64,000 nt of DNA from Formosa sp. L2A11 (lineage in GTDB: Bacteria > Bacteroidota > Bacteroidia > Flavobacteriales > Flavobacteriaceae), in assembly GCF_009796865.1 (NCBI RefSeq), contig NZ_CP047028.1, positions 248,001 to 312,000 of the forward strand, written 5' to 3'. Within the stretch, counting starts at the first letter, position 1. Each line of letters starts with the position of its first letter. Below are positions 37,712 through 47,145 of the stretch, one piece after another. Below the pieces are notes generated by a model, which searched no databases, was not told the origin of the DNA, and worked only from the letters and a program-made list of their open reading frames with translations. Both the position numbers and the translations under genes were made by a program.

Positions 37712-38530
37712 ATGAACCTTTCAGATGTTCCTCAATTAAAACATATAGATGCTAATAATTTTTTCTTACTTTCTGGACCTTGTGCCATAGAAGGGGAAGA
37801 TATGGCGTTACGTATCGCAGAAAAAATTGTAACGATTACAGATGCTTTACAAATACCATACGTATTTAAAGGTAGTTTTAAAAAAGCTAACCGTAGTAGA
37901 ATTGATAGTTTTACAGGTATTGGTGATGAAAAAGCGCTTAAAATTTTAAAGAAGGTTTCAGATACATTTCATATTCCAACAGTAACAGATATTCATGAAG
38001 TGTCTGATGCTGCTATGGCTGCAGAATATGTAGATGTCCTTCAAATTCCAGCTTTTTTAGTGCGCCAAACAGATTTAGTAGTTGCTGCTGCAGAAACTGG
38101 GAAAGTTGTAAACTTGAAAAAAGGACAATTTATGAGTCCTGAAAGCATGAAACATGCCGTACAAAAAGTAAAAGATTCAGGAAATAATAAAGCTTGGGTT
38201 ACAGATCGTGGTACTATGTTTGGTTACCAAGATATGATTGTAGACTTTAGAGGTATTCCTACCATGCGCGAATTTGCTCCTACCGTTTTAGATGTTACAC
38301 ATTCTTTACAACAGCCAAACCAAACAAGTGGTGTTACTGGAGGAAGACCAGACATGATTGAAACTATTGCAAGAGCTGGTATTGTAAATAATGTAGACGG
38401 ATTATTTATTGAAACACATTTCGATCCGGCTAATGCAAAAAGCGATGGTGCAAATATGTTACACTTAGATCACCTAGAAGGGTTATTAAAACACCTTGTT
38501 GCTATTAGAAAAACCATAACTGCGTTTTAA
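37712..38530 (+). CDS. kdsA: 3-deoxy-8-phosphooctulonate (KDO-8-P) synthase
   Basis: 272 residues. Condenses phosphoenolpyruvate with arabinose-5-phosphate to KDO-8-phosphate for lipopolysaccharide inner core. Family motifs: FFLLSGPCAIEGED, YVFKGSFKKANRSRIDSF, TDIHEVSDA, LVRQTDLV, NLKKGQFMSPE, VTDRGTMFGY and IETHFDPANAKSDGANML. Length is normal. Downstream genes follow at 19 bp and may be co-transcribed. Confidence 0.97.
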   Translation: MNLSDVPQLKHIDANNFFLLSGPCAIEGEDMALRIAEKIVTITDALQIPYVFKGSFKKANRSRIDSFTGIGDEKALKILKKVSDTFHIPTVTDIHEVSDAAMAAEYVDVLQIPAFLVRQTDLVVAAAETGKVVNLKKGQFMSPESMKHAVQKVKDSGNNKAWVTDRGTMFGYQDMIVDFRGIPTMREFAPTVLDVTHSLQQPNQTSGVTGGRPDMIETIARAGIVNNVDGLFIETHFDPANAKSDGANMLHLDHLEGLLKHLVAIRKTITAF

Positions 38531-38548
38531 ATTTAGATTCCTTTTTAA

Positions 38549-39406
38549 ATGAAAATTCAAACTATTATATTTTTAATAGGAAGTACCGTATTTCCCCTAT
38601 TAAATGCAACTGCCCAAGATACAGAAACCCTAAAATATACCGATTCTAACAAAGGAAAATTCTTTGTGAGTTGGGGAGGAAACAGGGATAAATTTTCTGA
38701 ATCTGATATTACCTTTACCGGAGACGATTACAATTTTACACTTTACGATGTAGAAGCGCATGACAAACCCAAAGGATGGCATGTAGATTATATTAACCCT
38801 GCAAGCATGACTATACCACAAACTAATTTTAGATTGGGGTATTTTATTAACGATCATTATGCAGTGACAGTAAGTTTAGATCACATGAAATATGTAATGA
38901 CCCAAGAGCAAACCGTACGAGCTAACGGATATATAGATATTCCTGAAGACCAAGAAAGTTCGCTTTACAATAACAGTTTCCAAGACGATCCTGTTTATTT
39001 AAGTAAAGGCTTTTTAACCTTCGAGCATACAGATGGTTTAAATTACATACATACAGAGATTGCGAGATTCGACGATATTTCTCAGCTTTTTGGTATTAAT
39101 AATACAGATGTATTTCAAATTAAATTAACCGAAGCTGTTGGTGGTGGTGTTTTATATCCTAAAACAAACGCCAAGTTACTAGCTTACAACCGTAACGACG
39201 ATTTTCATATTTCAGGTTACGGCGTATCTGCAAGTGCTGGTTTAAACTTAACCTTCTTTAAACATTTTTTTATTCAAGGTGATTTAAAAGGTGGTTTTAT
39301 AAACATGCCCGATATTAGAACAACAGAAAATCCTTCAGATCGTGCTTCTCAACATTTTTTCTTTGGAGAAACCATTATTAAAATTGGTAGTATTTTCAGA
39401 ATATAA
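38549..39406 (+). CDS. Secreted/outer-membrane protein of unknown function
   Basis: 285 residues with a signal peptide ending near LNATAQ (residue 22). The rest is beta-rich (RLGYFINDHYAVTVSLDHMKY, GYGVSASAGLNLTFFKHFFIQGDLKGG) and ends in an aromatic/basic strand (KIGSIFRI), consistent with a small beta-barrel. No family name is recognised. It sits between kdsA and a META-domain lipoprotein gene on the same strand. Confidence 0.65.
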   Translation: MKIQTIIFLIGSTVFPLLNATAQDTETLKYTDSNKGKFFVSWGGNRDKFSESDITFTGDDYNFTLYDVEAHDKPKGWHVDYINPASMTIPQTNFRLGYFINDHYAVTVSLDHMKYVMTQEQTVRANGYIDIPEDQESSLYNNSFQDDPVYLSKGFLTFEHTDGLNYIHTEIARFDDISQLFGINNTDVFQIKLTEAVGGGVLYPKTNAKLLAYNRNDDFHISGYGVSASAGLNLTFFKHFFIQGDLKGGFINMPDIRTTENPSDRASQHFFFGETIIKIGSIFRI

Positions 39407-39418
39407 TTCACATTATTA

Positions 39419-40210
39419 ATGCTGAATATATTAAAAAACAGTATCGTAATTATTATTTTAATTACAGTTTTTAGTTGCGGACAATCCAAAGAAGAAACTG
39501 TAAATAAAATAAGCGATACTGTTACAAATTCGGCTTTAATAAAAACACAAGAAAACACTGCTAAAGTGTTTTTTAAAAGTTCAGGTACATCACCTAATTG
39601 GAAACTTCTGTTAAGAGAAAATGAAATTCAATTTTCTTTGGGTGCAGAAACATTTAACTTCCCTTTATCCCATTTTAATCAGGCTGCAGACTCTAATATT
39701 AAAATATACAGTGCGCTAACCAAAACCTCTCATATTCGAGTTAAAATTGCGATGCAAGCTTGCAAAGATTTAGAAAACAATACACATCCGTATACGGTTT
39801 CAATAGATTTTAAGCAGAATTCTGAAACAAATTTCACCGCATATCAAGGTTGTGGCGAATACATTACAGACTATCGTTTACACGACATTTGGGTTTTAGA
39901 AACAATTGCTAATGACGTTGTAAATGCAAAACAGTTCACTAAAGAATTACCTAATATTGAAATTAACGCCAAAGCGAATGCTTTCTTAGGTTATGCTGGA
40001 TGTAATACTATAAATGGCTCTATTTTTTCTGAACAATCTAAAATCAGGTTCACCAAAATTGTGACTACTAAAAAAATGTGTCCTACTTTAGATAACGAAA
40101 CTAAATTTATAAAAGCCTTAGAACGTAGCACGCAATTTAAAATTGAAAACAACCGCTTATATTTATCTAATCCCGACGGAAATACACTGACGTTAAAAAA
40201 AGTAGATTAA
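39419..40210 (+). CDS. META-domain lipoprotein (HslJ-like)
   Basis: 263 residues with a lipoprotein signal (lipobox VFSCG, Cys 21). The C-terminal half (about 155-262) is a META/HslJ-type domain: FLGYAGCNTINGSIF, then TTKKMCPTL and LYLSNPDGNTLTLKKV. The middle region (about 48-140) resembles the COG3650-type membrane-protein domain (SGTSPNWKLLLRENEIQFSL). Likely envelope-stress related; no defined activity. It follows the previous gene by 12 bp. Confidence 0.82.
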   Translation: MLNILKNSIVIIILITVFSCGQSKEETVNKISDTVTNSALIKTQENTAKVFFKSSGTSPNWKLLLRENEIQFSLGAETFNFPLSHFNQAADSNIKIYSALTKTSHIRVKIAMQACKDLENNTHPYTVSIDFKQNSETNFTAYQGCGEYITDYRLHDIWVLETIANDVVNAKQFTKELPNIEINAKANAFLGYAGCNTINGSIFSEQSKIRFTKIVTTKKMCPTLDNETKFIKALERSTQFKIENNRLYLSNPDGNTLTLKKVD

Positions 40211-40212
40211 TT

Positions 40213-40680
40213 ATGAATATTGACATCAGACAAGCTACTGCGAAAGATTTAGCAGACATAACCTCACTTTTTCGAGATACAGTTTCCACAATTAATACCA
40301 AACATTACAACGCAAAACAAATTACAGTTTGGGCTTCTGGATCAGACGAAACTGAAACTTGGTTGGAACGCATATCCGATTTATATTTTATTGTAGCAGA
40401 AATTGATGCTGTAATTGTCGGCTTTGCGTATTTAAAGAAAGGTTATTATTTAGACGGTTTATTTGTACATAAAGACTACCAAAGACAAGGCATAGCCTCT
40501 TCCCTATTACGCACAATTGAATCGCAAGTTATTGCAGAAGAGTTTCCTGAAATCCGTTCGGATGTTAGTAAAACAGCTTTACCTTTTTTTGAAAACAAGT
40601 ATTACGACATCGTAAAAAAGCAGAAAAAGTCTTTTAAAGGTTTAGTATTCGAGAATTATATTGTGAAGAAAATACTTTAG
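40213..40680 (+). CDS. GNAT family N-acetyltransferase
   Basis: 155 residues with the GNAT core: DIRQATAKDLADITSLF at the N-terminus and the acetyl-CoA-binding stretch LDGLFVHKDYQRQGIASSLL (about residue 80-99). The acceptor is unknown. It begins 2 bp after the stop of the META-domain gene. Confidence 0.88.
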   Translation: MNIDIRQATAKDLADITSLFRDTVSTINTKHYNAKQITVWASGSDETETWLERISDLYFIVAEIDAVIVGFAYLKKGYYLDGLFVHKDYQRQGIASSLLRTIESQVIAEEFPEIRSDVSKTALPFFENKYYDIVKKQKKSFKGLVFENYIVKKIL

Positions 40681-40698
40681 AAAGTAATATTTCATCCA

Positions 40699-40727
40699 TT
40701 GTTAAAAACAATAAAGTTATATATTTG
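40699..40727 (+). promoter_or_regulatory. Bacteroidetes-type promoter of the candidate small RNA
   Basis: TTG at 40699-40701 and TATATTTG (exact TAnnTTTG) at 40720-40727, 18 bp apart. It directly follows the GNAT gene and points into a gene-free stretch that ends in a terminator. Confidence 0.55.
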
Positions 40728-40732
40728 TATTA

Positions 40733-40902
40733 AATTTAAAAGCTCTGAAGAATATCTCCAGAGCCAAATAAAAAATTTTAACTTTTAAAAGTCAGTCTCA
40801 TAATAATAAGACTCTGTAGTAAAATAATTAATTCGAACATAGAATTATATTTTTAGGGGGTTACCTCACATAACTCGAAGTTACGACCTTCGAGTTTTTT
40901 TT
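40733..40902 (+). ncRNA. Candidate small RNA (about 170 nt)
   Basis: The stretch between a well-formed promoter and a strong terminator has no ORF but contains a hairpin GCTCTG/CAGAGC (40742-40764), a weaker one AGTCT/AGACT (40794-40813), and the terminator hairpin at 40872-40896. The next plus-strand gene starts over 700 bp later, so this is not a leader. The first hairpin could instead terminate the GNAT gene. No RNA family is recognised. Confidence 0.4.
40872..40902 (+). terminator. Rho-independent terminator
   Basis: A perfect 9-bp stem (AACTCGAAG at 40872-40880 with CTTCGAGTT at 40888-40896, 7-nt loop) followed by a run of T. It would end either the candidate small RNA or the GNAT operon transcript. 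Confidence 0.8.
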
Positions 40903-41098
40903 ATGTAAGTTGTTAAATTATTTAACATTGTAAAGATAAGCAAGAATTTGAAACAATCGATACAAGCAAAACCTCTCAATTGTCGACAACTTAAATCAAC
41001 AATCTGAAAAACAATGATTTACATTTTTATTAACAAGGAATAGTTAACAAATAGTTATGGGTTGTAGTGGTTAAGCATTATGTGAAAATCATAATATT

Positions 41099-41461
41099 TT
41101 ATGTAACATCATTACTTTTCACCTCAGCAGCATACTGCAACAATTCAACAAACCGTAATTCATCTAAATCTTCTAAACGTTTAACAGGAATAGATCGCAC
41201 ACGTTTCCGTTTATTACAGTCTTGTAATTCGGGAAATTTAGTTTCTAGAAGAGCACCATCCATAAAAACCACATCTACATAATTGGTACCTTTTAAAACA
41301 TTAAGAAACACAAAAGGCTTTTTCTTATAATAATAAAACGGCATTTTATAACTGTATTTTTCTTCAACCGCTAAGGTTTTCATTATAACACTCCGCACAT
41401 ACAGCATGATAGATTGATACGGTTCTGGCTGATTTAATATATGTTCTTCTGCAGGTTTCAT
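41099..41461 (-). CDS. DUF1801 family protein
   Basis: 120 residues matching the small DUF1801 (YdhG-like) fold: helical N-terminus with YVRSVIMKTLAVEEKYSYKMPFYYY, then FLNVLKGTNYVDVVFMDG and a C-terminal helix. The family is of unknown function. It is an isolated minus-strand gene between the candidate small RNA and the iron-uptake operon. Confidence 0.82.
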   Translation of the reverse strand: MKPAEEHILNQPEPYQSIMLYVRSVIMKTLAVEEKYSYKMPFYYYKKKPFVFLNVLKGTNYVDVVFMDGALLETKFPELQDCNKRKRVRSIPVKRLEDLDELRFVELLQYAAEVKSNDVT

Positions 41462-41564
41462 CTGTTTTACAATATAATTTTAGGTTTCAATATAACATTA
41501 ACCACTAAAAATCAAGGCCTGATAAAGTTTATTATATTTTTATTTAAATTAATTATAAATAAGC

Positions 41565-41595
41565 TTTGATAATATAACACTCTAATATACATTTG
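41565..41595 (+). promoter_or_regulatory. Promoter of the siderophore-receptor operon
   Basis: TTTG at 41565-41568 and TACATTTG (exact TAnnTTTG) at 41588-41595, 19 bp apart and 43 bp before the receptor ATG. This is a good Bacteroidetes housekeeping promoter. I could not identify a convincing Fur site, although iron control would be expected. Confidence 0.65.
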
Positions 41596-41638
41596 TCGAA
41601 AAAATTTACACAATTAATAATAAGTCTAAATAAAAACA

Positions 41639-44032
41639 ATGAAAACATTATTCAGTTTTGCTGTGCTATTACTAACATCTTTTGTTATTAATGCACAACA
41701 AATAATTGTAAACGGTACAGTTACAGATGCAGAAAACACACCAATTGCAGGTGCAAATATTTCATTAAAAAACTCAACTAACGGAAGTCAAACAGATATA
41801 GACGGACAATTTGAAATTAAAAACCTTGGATCTGGAGATTACACAGCGGTAGTATCCTATTTAGGTTACAAAACCAAAGAAGTCGCTTTTACCGTATCTA
41901 ACAGTAACCTGACGTTATCAAACATTACACTTTACGAAGGCCAAGAAATCCTATCTGAGGTTGTTATAGATGGAAAACGCCGTAATATGTTTGCGAGAAA
42001 GCAAACAGCTTACGTGTCTAAATTACCATTAAAAGATTTAGAAAACACACAAGTTTATTCTACAATAACTACAGATATCTTAGAATCTCAAATTGCAACT
42101 AATTTTGAAGATGCATTAGATAATGCTACGGGTATACAACAACTATGGACCTCTACAGGACGTGGTGGTGATGGTGCAGGATATTATTCACTACGCGGAT
42201 TTAGTGTACAACCACAATTAGTAAATGGTGTTCCTGGATTAACTAACGGAACGATTAACGCTGCCAATATAGAACGTATTGAAGTCATTAAAGGCCCATC
42301 GGCTACATTGTTTGGATCTTCAGTAACCTCTTACGGTGGATTAATAAATGTGGTGACTAAAAAGCCTTATAAAGGATCTGGCGGACAAGTATCTTATACA
42401 GCAGGATCATATGGATTAAATATAATTACAGGAGATTTTAATACCGCTTTAGATAAAGATGAAAATCTATACTTCAGATTAAATACTTCTTACCATACAG
42501 AAGATAGTTTCCAAGATGCTGGTTTTAAAAAATCATTCTTTGTTGCGCCTTCTTTATCTTACCAAGTAAATAACAGATTATCATTCTCGTTCTACGGAGA
42601 AATTTCTCAGTCAGAAAAAACAAATCCAACCTTTTTATTCTTAAGTCGTGCCGGAGCACTGCAATATGAAGACTTAGATGATTTAGGATACGATTATAAG
42701 AAATCGTACACAAGTAATGCACTAACTTTAGAAAATCCGACACAAAACTACCGTGTAGAAATGGATTACAAATTATCTGATGCTTGGAACTCACAAACTA
42801 TAGTATCTAGAAGTGTAACATCTACTAAAGGCTATTACACCTATTTATACGATTTAACAGGTGCAGGAACATTCTCTCGTTACTTAAACAAACAAGATGC
42901 TTTAAGCAGAACTACAGATATTCAACAAAATTTTAATGGCGATTTTAAAATCGGAAATTTAAGAAACAGAATTGTTGCTGGTTTAGATTATTACAGCGTA
43001 ACAAGCATTGACAACGGAAGTAGTTATGCCTATTACGGATCTGTAACACCAAGTACAGGTGAGGAAGCAGATGGCTATCCTTTAACAACAGCTGGTGTAG
43101 ATGCCGCTTTAGCAGGATCGTCAATAAACAACTACAAAACACGTACAAATGTTTATAGTGCTTATGTTTCTGATGTATTAGATATTACATCTAAATTATC
43201 TGCAATGGCAAGTGTTCGTTTCGATCAATTTGACAATGAAGGTGATATTACAACAAACACAGACGATTACGATCAGTTTGCTATATCTCCTAAATTTGGG
43301 TTATTATACCAACCTATTGAAGACAGATTATCTGTATTTGCAAACTGGCAAAACGGATTTACAAACATTGGCCCACAATTAGTAGGTGATGCGAGTTCTA
43401 CAGAAGGTCAAACCCTTAAAAACTTTGAACCAGAAGAAGCTAACCAAATTGAATTTGGAGTTAAAACAAACTTCTTCAACAACCGTTTAAACGCGACAGT
43501 AAACTACTACAGCATTTTAGTAAGTAACAGATTAATGACAGATCCTAACGATGCTTTTAACCAAATACAAGATGGAGAAGTATCTAGTAAAGGGTTCGAA
43601 TTAGAAATTAATGCAAATCCTATAGATGGTTTAAATATTAGAGCTGGATATAGCTATAACGATAGTGAAATTGAAAAAGCAAGCACCGAATCTACTATAG
43701 GAGAACGTCCAGTAGATGCAGGTTCTGATATTGTTTACAATTTATGGGCAGATTATATTTTTGAAACAGGAACTTTAGAAGGTTTCGGAATTGGAGCTGG
43801 ATTTAACGGAGCAAGCGAACGCGATATTATAAATGCTTCAGGATATACGTCTGGTGTATTTAGTGTACCAAGTTATATTGTTGCAAATGCTTCTGTTTAC
43901 TATTCTGCAGATAAATACCGTGTAGGTTTAAAATTAAACAACATGTTTAACGAAGAGTATTACTCAGGTTGGTCTACGTTAACACCACAACAACCAAGAT
44001 CTGTATTAGCTAATTTCACATTTAAATTCTAA
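41639..44032 (+). CDS. TonB-dependent siderophore-type receptor
   Basis: 797 residues: signal peptide (to NAQQ, about 20), CarboxypepD-regulatory-like domain (about 22-105, VNGTVTDAENTPIAGANISL), plug domain (about 130-240, with GGYYSLRGFSVQPQ-like YSLRGFSVQPQLVNGVPGL and IERIEVIKGPSATLFGSS), and a 22-strand barrel ending FTFKF. The plug motifs match the FhuA/FpvA-like siderophore-receptor subfamily. The downstream DUF4198, DUF3325-like, DUF3649 and PepSY genes support iron-siderophore import. Confidence 0.92.
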   Translation: MKTLFSFAVLLLTSFVINAQQIIVNGTVTDAENTPIAGANISLKNSTNGSQTDIDGQFEIKNLGSGDYTAVVSYLGYKTKEVAFTVSNSNLTLSNITLYEGQEILSEVVIDGKRRNMFARKQTAYVSKLPLKDLENTQVYSTITTDILESQIATNFEDALDNATGIQQLWTSTGRGGDGAGYYSLRGFSVQPQLVNGVPGLTNGTINAANIERIEVIKGPSATLFGSSVTSYGGLINVVTKKPYKGSGGQVSYTAGSYGLNIITGDFNTALDKDENLYFRLNTSYHTEDSFQDAGFKKSFFVAPSLSYQVNNRLSFSFYGEISQSEKTNPTFLFLSRAGALQYEDLDDLGYDYKKSYTSNALTLENPTQNYRVEMDYKLSDAWNSQTIVSRSVTSTKGYYTYLYDLTGAGTFSRYLNKQDALSRTTDIQQNFNGDFKIGNLRNRIVAGLDYYSVTSIDNGSSYAYYGSVTPSTGEEADGYPLTTAGVDAALAGSSINNYKTRTNVYSAYVSDVLDITSKLSAMASVRFDQFDNEGDITTNTDDYDQFAISPKFGLLYQPIEDRLSVFANWQNGFTNIGPQLVGDASSTEGQTLKNFEPEEANQIEFGVKTNFFNNRLNATVNYYSILVSNRLMTDPNDAFNQIQDGEVSSKGFELEINANPIDGLNIRAGYSYNDSEIEKASTESTIGERPVDAGSDIVYNLWADYIFETGTLEGFGIGAGFNGASERDIINASGYTSGVFSVPSYIVANASVYYSADKYRVGLKLNNMFNEEYYSGWSTLTPQQPRSVLANFTFKF

Positions 44033-44040
44033 TTATTTTT

Positions 44041-44757
44041 ATGAAGAAAATAATTCTAACACTCGCTCTTTTAGTATGTGTTGCTACACCAAGTTTCGCA
44101 CACTATTTATGGATAGAAACCAGTGCCGAAGGTAAAGTAGGAACAGCACAAGAGGTACATGTATTTTACGGAGAATATACCTATAGCGTTATTGAAGATG
44201 TGGAAGGTGAAAATTTTCCAAATGTGAAAGATTTTACGCTTTGGGTTGTAGATGCTAACGGAAAGAAAACGCAATTACAGGTTACAGCAAAAACAGATCG
44301 TTATGTCGCTTCATTTACACCGTCTACAAACGAAACATATACTATTGTTTTAGATAACGATAATATTGAAGTGATTGATTATACAGAATATGATTTTGGT
44401 ATTTTTAAAACGCATTATAATGGCTCTGCAATTGTACAAGTTGGTAAAAAAGCAACTAATACATCAAACATAAATGAAACAGGAATCTCTGTGGTTGAAG
44501 TTGCTAATGATAGTGACGACGTTAAACTACAGGTTTTATTTAAAGGACAGCCTTTAGCAGTACAAGAAGTTGATATCTTTGTAGCCGATAATTGGTCTAA
44601 GACATTAACAACAGACACCAATGGGTACGTGTCTTTTAAAAGACCTTGGAAGACAAAATACATTATTGAAACTACAAAACAGGAAGATGTTCCTGGCAAA
44701 TTTAAAGGTAAAGATTACCAATTTATTTGGCATTGCGCAACCTATTGTATTCAATAA
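44041..44757 (+). CDS. DUF4198 periplasmic protein
   Basis: 238 residues with a signal peptide ending SFAH (residue 20), immediately followed by HYLWIET, a hallmark of the DUF4198 metal-uptake-associated family whose mature N-terminal His may bind metal. The C-terminal part has a carboxypeptidase-regulatory-like strand pattern (DTNGYVSFKRPWKTKYIIET) and ends with a His/Cys pair (WHCATYC). It starts 8 bp after the receptor gene. Confidence 0.83.
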   Translation: MKKIILTLALLVCVATPSFAHYLWIETSAEGKVGTAQEVHVFYGEYTYSVIEDVEGENFPNVKDFTLWVVDANGKKTQLQVTAKTDRYVASFTPSTNETYTIVLDNDNIEVIDYTEYDFGIFKTHYNGSAIVQVGKKATNTSNINETGISVVEVANDSDDVKLQVLFKGQPLAVQEVDIFVADNWSKTLTTDTNGYVSFKRPWKTKYIIETTKQEDVPGKFKGKDYQFIWHCATYCIQ

Positions 44758-44767
44758 AACAATCTTA

Positions 44768-44803
44768 AAAACAACTCTAAAATATCCCTTTTAGAGTTGT
44801 TTT
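44768..44803 (+). terminator. Terminator/attenuator inside the iron module
   Basis: A perfect 15-bp stem (arms 44768-44782 and 44789-44803, core ACAACTCTAAAA/TTTTAGAGTTGT, loop TATCCC) ending in a short T run. It lies between the DUF4198 gene and the DUF3325-like gene, only 14 bp before the latter's ATG. It would end the receptor/DUF4198 transcript or partly attenuate the three distal genes. Confidence 0.75.
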
Positions 44804-44817
44804 AATTTATATAATAT

Positions 44818-45156
44818 ATGATTACGCTATCAATTTTATTAGTCATTTTAGCATTCTATTTGCACTATACGACTTCAAAAAAAATGGAGTCTCAGGAATT
44901 ATTAGGTTTCGAACACCTACTAATTCAGCATAAGAATCTGTGTAAAATTATAAGTTTTATAGTGTTAGCTATTTCATGCATCCTTACCATTAAAGTCTTT
45001 GGTTTAGGTGCTGGAATTTTTTCTTTTTTTATCTATCTCATGACTTTTGGAAGTCTGATTGTATTGTTAGCGCCATTAAAAATTTTCAATTACAAATCGC
45101 TTAGTGTATTTCTTGTAGTCTGTTTTGTTATTGAGTTTATAGTACTTGTTCCTTAA
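44818..45156 (+). CDS. DUF3325-like small membrane protein
   Basis: 112 residues with four hydrophobic segments and a basic loop (HYTTSKKMESQELLGFEHLL). Size, topology and position before a DUF3649 gene and a PepSY-TM gene match DUF3325 proteins of siderophore-uptake operons. Sequence similarity alone would not settle it. Confidence 0.6.
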   Translation: MITLSILLVILAFYLHYTTSKKMESQELLGFEHLLIQHKNLCKIISFIVLAISCILTIKVFGLGAGIFSFFIYLMTFGSLIVLLAPLKIFNYKSLSVFLVVCFVIEFIVLVP

Positions 45157-45167
45157 ATCTGATTATT

Positions 45168-45467
45168 ATGCCTGCAAACAAAAAATATCTTTCTACATCT
45201 TCTTGGCAACGTTTTGCCAAAATAACAGCTGGATTTTTTGGTGGTTATTTTGTAACCATGTCTTTACACTTGGCATTAACCGCCTGGACAGATTCTACTA
45301 CTGTTATTATAACCTCAGCTTTTTCAGCATTTATATTATGGGCTATACTTTTAATGCTTGCCTTTTTAGCCAAAAGCGGATGGAAAATTTGGAGTATTTA
45401 CATTGCGCTTACTGCGGTATTTTCAACACTAATGTATTTAGGAGATTTATATAACCCAATAGTTTAA
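45168..45467 (+). CDS. DUF3649-like iron-uptake membrane protein
   Basis: 99 residues with three hydrophobic segments. The N-terminal block SWQRFAKITAGFFGGYFVTM resembles the DUF3649 family found beside PepSY-TM reductase-like proteins in iron-uptake operons. It lies 11 bp after the DUF3325-like gene and 4 bp before the PepSY gene. The overlapping frame at 45146-45454 lacks these features. Confidence 0.7.
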   Translation: MPANKKYLSTSSWQRFAKITAGFFGGYFVTMSLHLALTAWTDSTTVIITSAFSAFILWAILLMLAFLAKSGWKIWSIYIALTAVFSTLMYLGDLYNPIV

Positions 45468-45471
45468 TATT

Positions 45472-47019
45472 ATGAACGACAAAAGAATTTATAACATTCT
45501 ATTTCATACACATACTATTAGTGGTATTGTAATAAGTGTATTATTATACGTGATTTTTTTCGCAGGATCTTTCTCTTTTTTTAGAGACGAAATTATTAAT
45601 TGGGAACGCAATAACACCGTTAATAATACAGAAGCACTTCAAATGGATTTTGATGTAGCTTTAGACTCTCTAAATACATCTTATAATTTAAATAGTAGGG
45701 ATCTTGAACTCTCTAAACATTTTATCGAGCAACGTATAGGTATAACAATGTCTGCGCCTAAAGACACGCTAAATCTAGCTAATATTGAAACTCCTGACTA
45801 TTTTACTTTAGACACCAAAGACTATTCCGAGAAGACTTATGCAGAACAATATACCTTAGGTGAATTTCTTTACAGACTCCACTTTTTTGCCCAAATGCAA
45901 CCCATTGGCTATATTCTTGCTGGCTTTGTATCCTTCTTTTTTCTCTTTGCTATTATTACAGGAGTCATTGTACATTGGAGTAAAATTGTCTCTAACTTTT
46001 ATACGTTTAGACCTTTAGCAAAGCTGAAAACTTTATGGACAGATGCACACACTGCTTTAGGTGTTATAGGTTTACCGTTTCAGTTTGTTTATGCCGTTAC
46101 GGGAGCTTTTTTTATGATAAAAGCCATTATTATTGCGCCTACAGTCATGTTACTTTTTCATGGAGATGATGCCCGTTTTTATAAAGATTTAGGATATTCA
46201 CATCCAGAATACGAATACACAAATACACCTTTAAACAAAGAATTTAGTCTAAATTATTATGTAAATAAGACAGAAGATTTATGGCCTGACTTTGATGTGA
46301 CACAAATACATATTTTTAATTATAATGATGCCAATATGCATGTTATGATTGAAGGACATTTAAAGTACGAAAACAAATACACTGCCATTGGTGAAGCTAT
46401 TTACAAAGTAGACACAAATGAACTGATACACGAAAAAAATCCTTATCAAACTGCCACCTATTTAGATGGTGTAAAAAACGTAATGTTTAGATTACACTAT
46501 GGAGATTACGGAGGCATTGCTTTAAAGTTGGTCAGTTTCTTACTCGGAATAATTTCGTGTTTCGTTATACTTTCTGGGGTTATGATTTGGGGCGTTGCTA
46601 GAAACAAGAAAACCACTTCTGAAAAGAAAAGACGTTTTAACGAATGGTTAGTCCGCATTTATCTTGCTGTTTGTTTAAGCATGTACCCTATTACAGCTTT
46701 ATCTTTTATAGCTGTAAAAATAAATGCACCAGCAAGTATGTCGTTTATTTATAAGTTCTATTTTATAGGATGGTTAATATTTACCGTGTTTTATGTTCTG
46801 AGAAAGGACAACTATTTTACGAATAAAAACACATTATTATTAGGTTCTATTTTCGGTTTTTTAATTCCGATTACAAATGGAGTTATGACAAATAATTGGA
46901 TTTGGTCTAGTTTTAAAAATCAACAATTCCAGATCTTTTTTATCGATGCATTTTGGATTGTATTATCTGCAATTACATTCTATGTATATTTTAAATTGAA
47001 GCAAAAACCAAAAGCATAA
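45472..47019 (+). CDS. PepSY-associated TM protein (ferric-siderophore reductase-like)
   Basis: 515 residues. The N-terminal PepSY-TM block is FHTHTISGIVISVLLYVIFFAGSFSFF, and TLWTDAHTALGVIGLPFQFVYAVTGAFF follows the second helix pair. Conserved His residues in these helices could ligate haem. The C-terminal 150 residues add further membrane helices. Related proteins reduce siderophore-bound Fe(III) at the inner membrane, which is the expected role here. Last gene of the iron module. Confidence 0.85.
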   Translation: MNDKRIYNILFHTHTISGIVISVLLYVIFFAGSFSFFRDEIINWERNNTVNNTEALQMDFDVALDSLNTSYNLNSRDLELSKHFIEQRIGITMSAPKDTLNLANIETPDYFTLDTKDYSEKTYAEQYTLGEFLYRLHFFAQMQPIGYILAGFVSFFFLFAIITGVIVHWSKIVSNFYTFRPLAKLKTLWTDAHTALGVIGLPFQFVYAVTGAFFMIKAIIIAPTVMLLFHGDDARFYKDLGYSHPEYEYTNTPLNKEFSLNYYVNKTEDLWPDFDVTQIHIFNYNDANMHVMIEGHLKYENKYTAIGEAIYKVDTNELIHEKNPYQTATYLDGVKNVMFRLHYGDYGGIALKLVSFLLGIISCFVILSGVMIWGVARNKKTTSEKKRRFNEWLVRIYLAVCLSMYPITALSFIAVKINAPASMSFIYKFYFIGWLIFTVFYVLRKDNYFTNKNTLLLGSIFGFLIPITNGVMTNNWIWSSFKNQQFQIFFIDAFWIVLSAITFYVYFKLKQKPKA

Positions 47020-47145
47020 TTCTACAATAAAAACACAAAAAAGTAAAACAAGAGTGCTTTTATAATCGTGAAATTGATAATAACAGATTTAAAGACACTG
47101 ACACGATATTGTATTGGCATAACTTTTGCACTAAATTAGATAGAA

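Noticed and set aside
41067-41282. 71-codon plus-strand frame with a signal-like start
   Set aside because: Antisense to the DUF1801 gene; the remainder is Ser/Arg-rich without family features.
45146-45454. 102-codon plus-strand frame rich in aromatic residues and Cys
   Set aside because: It overlaps the DUF3649-like gene in another frame; the latter fits operon spacing and family pattern.
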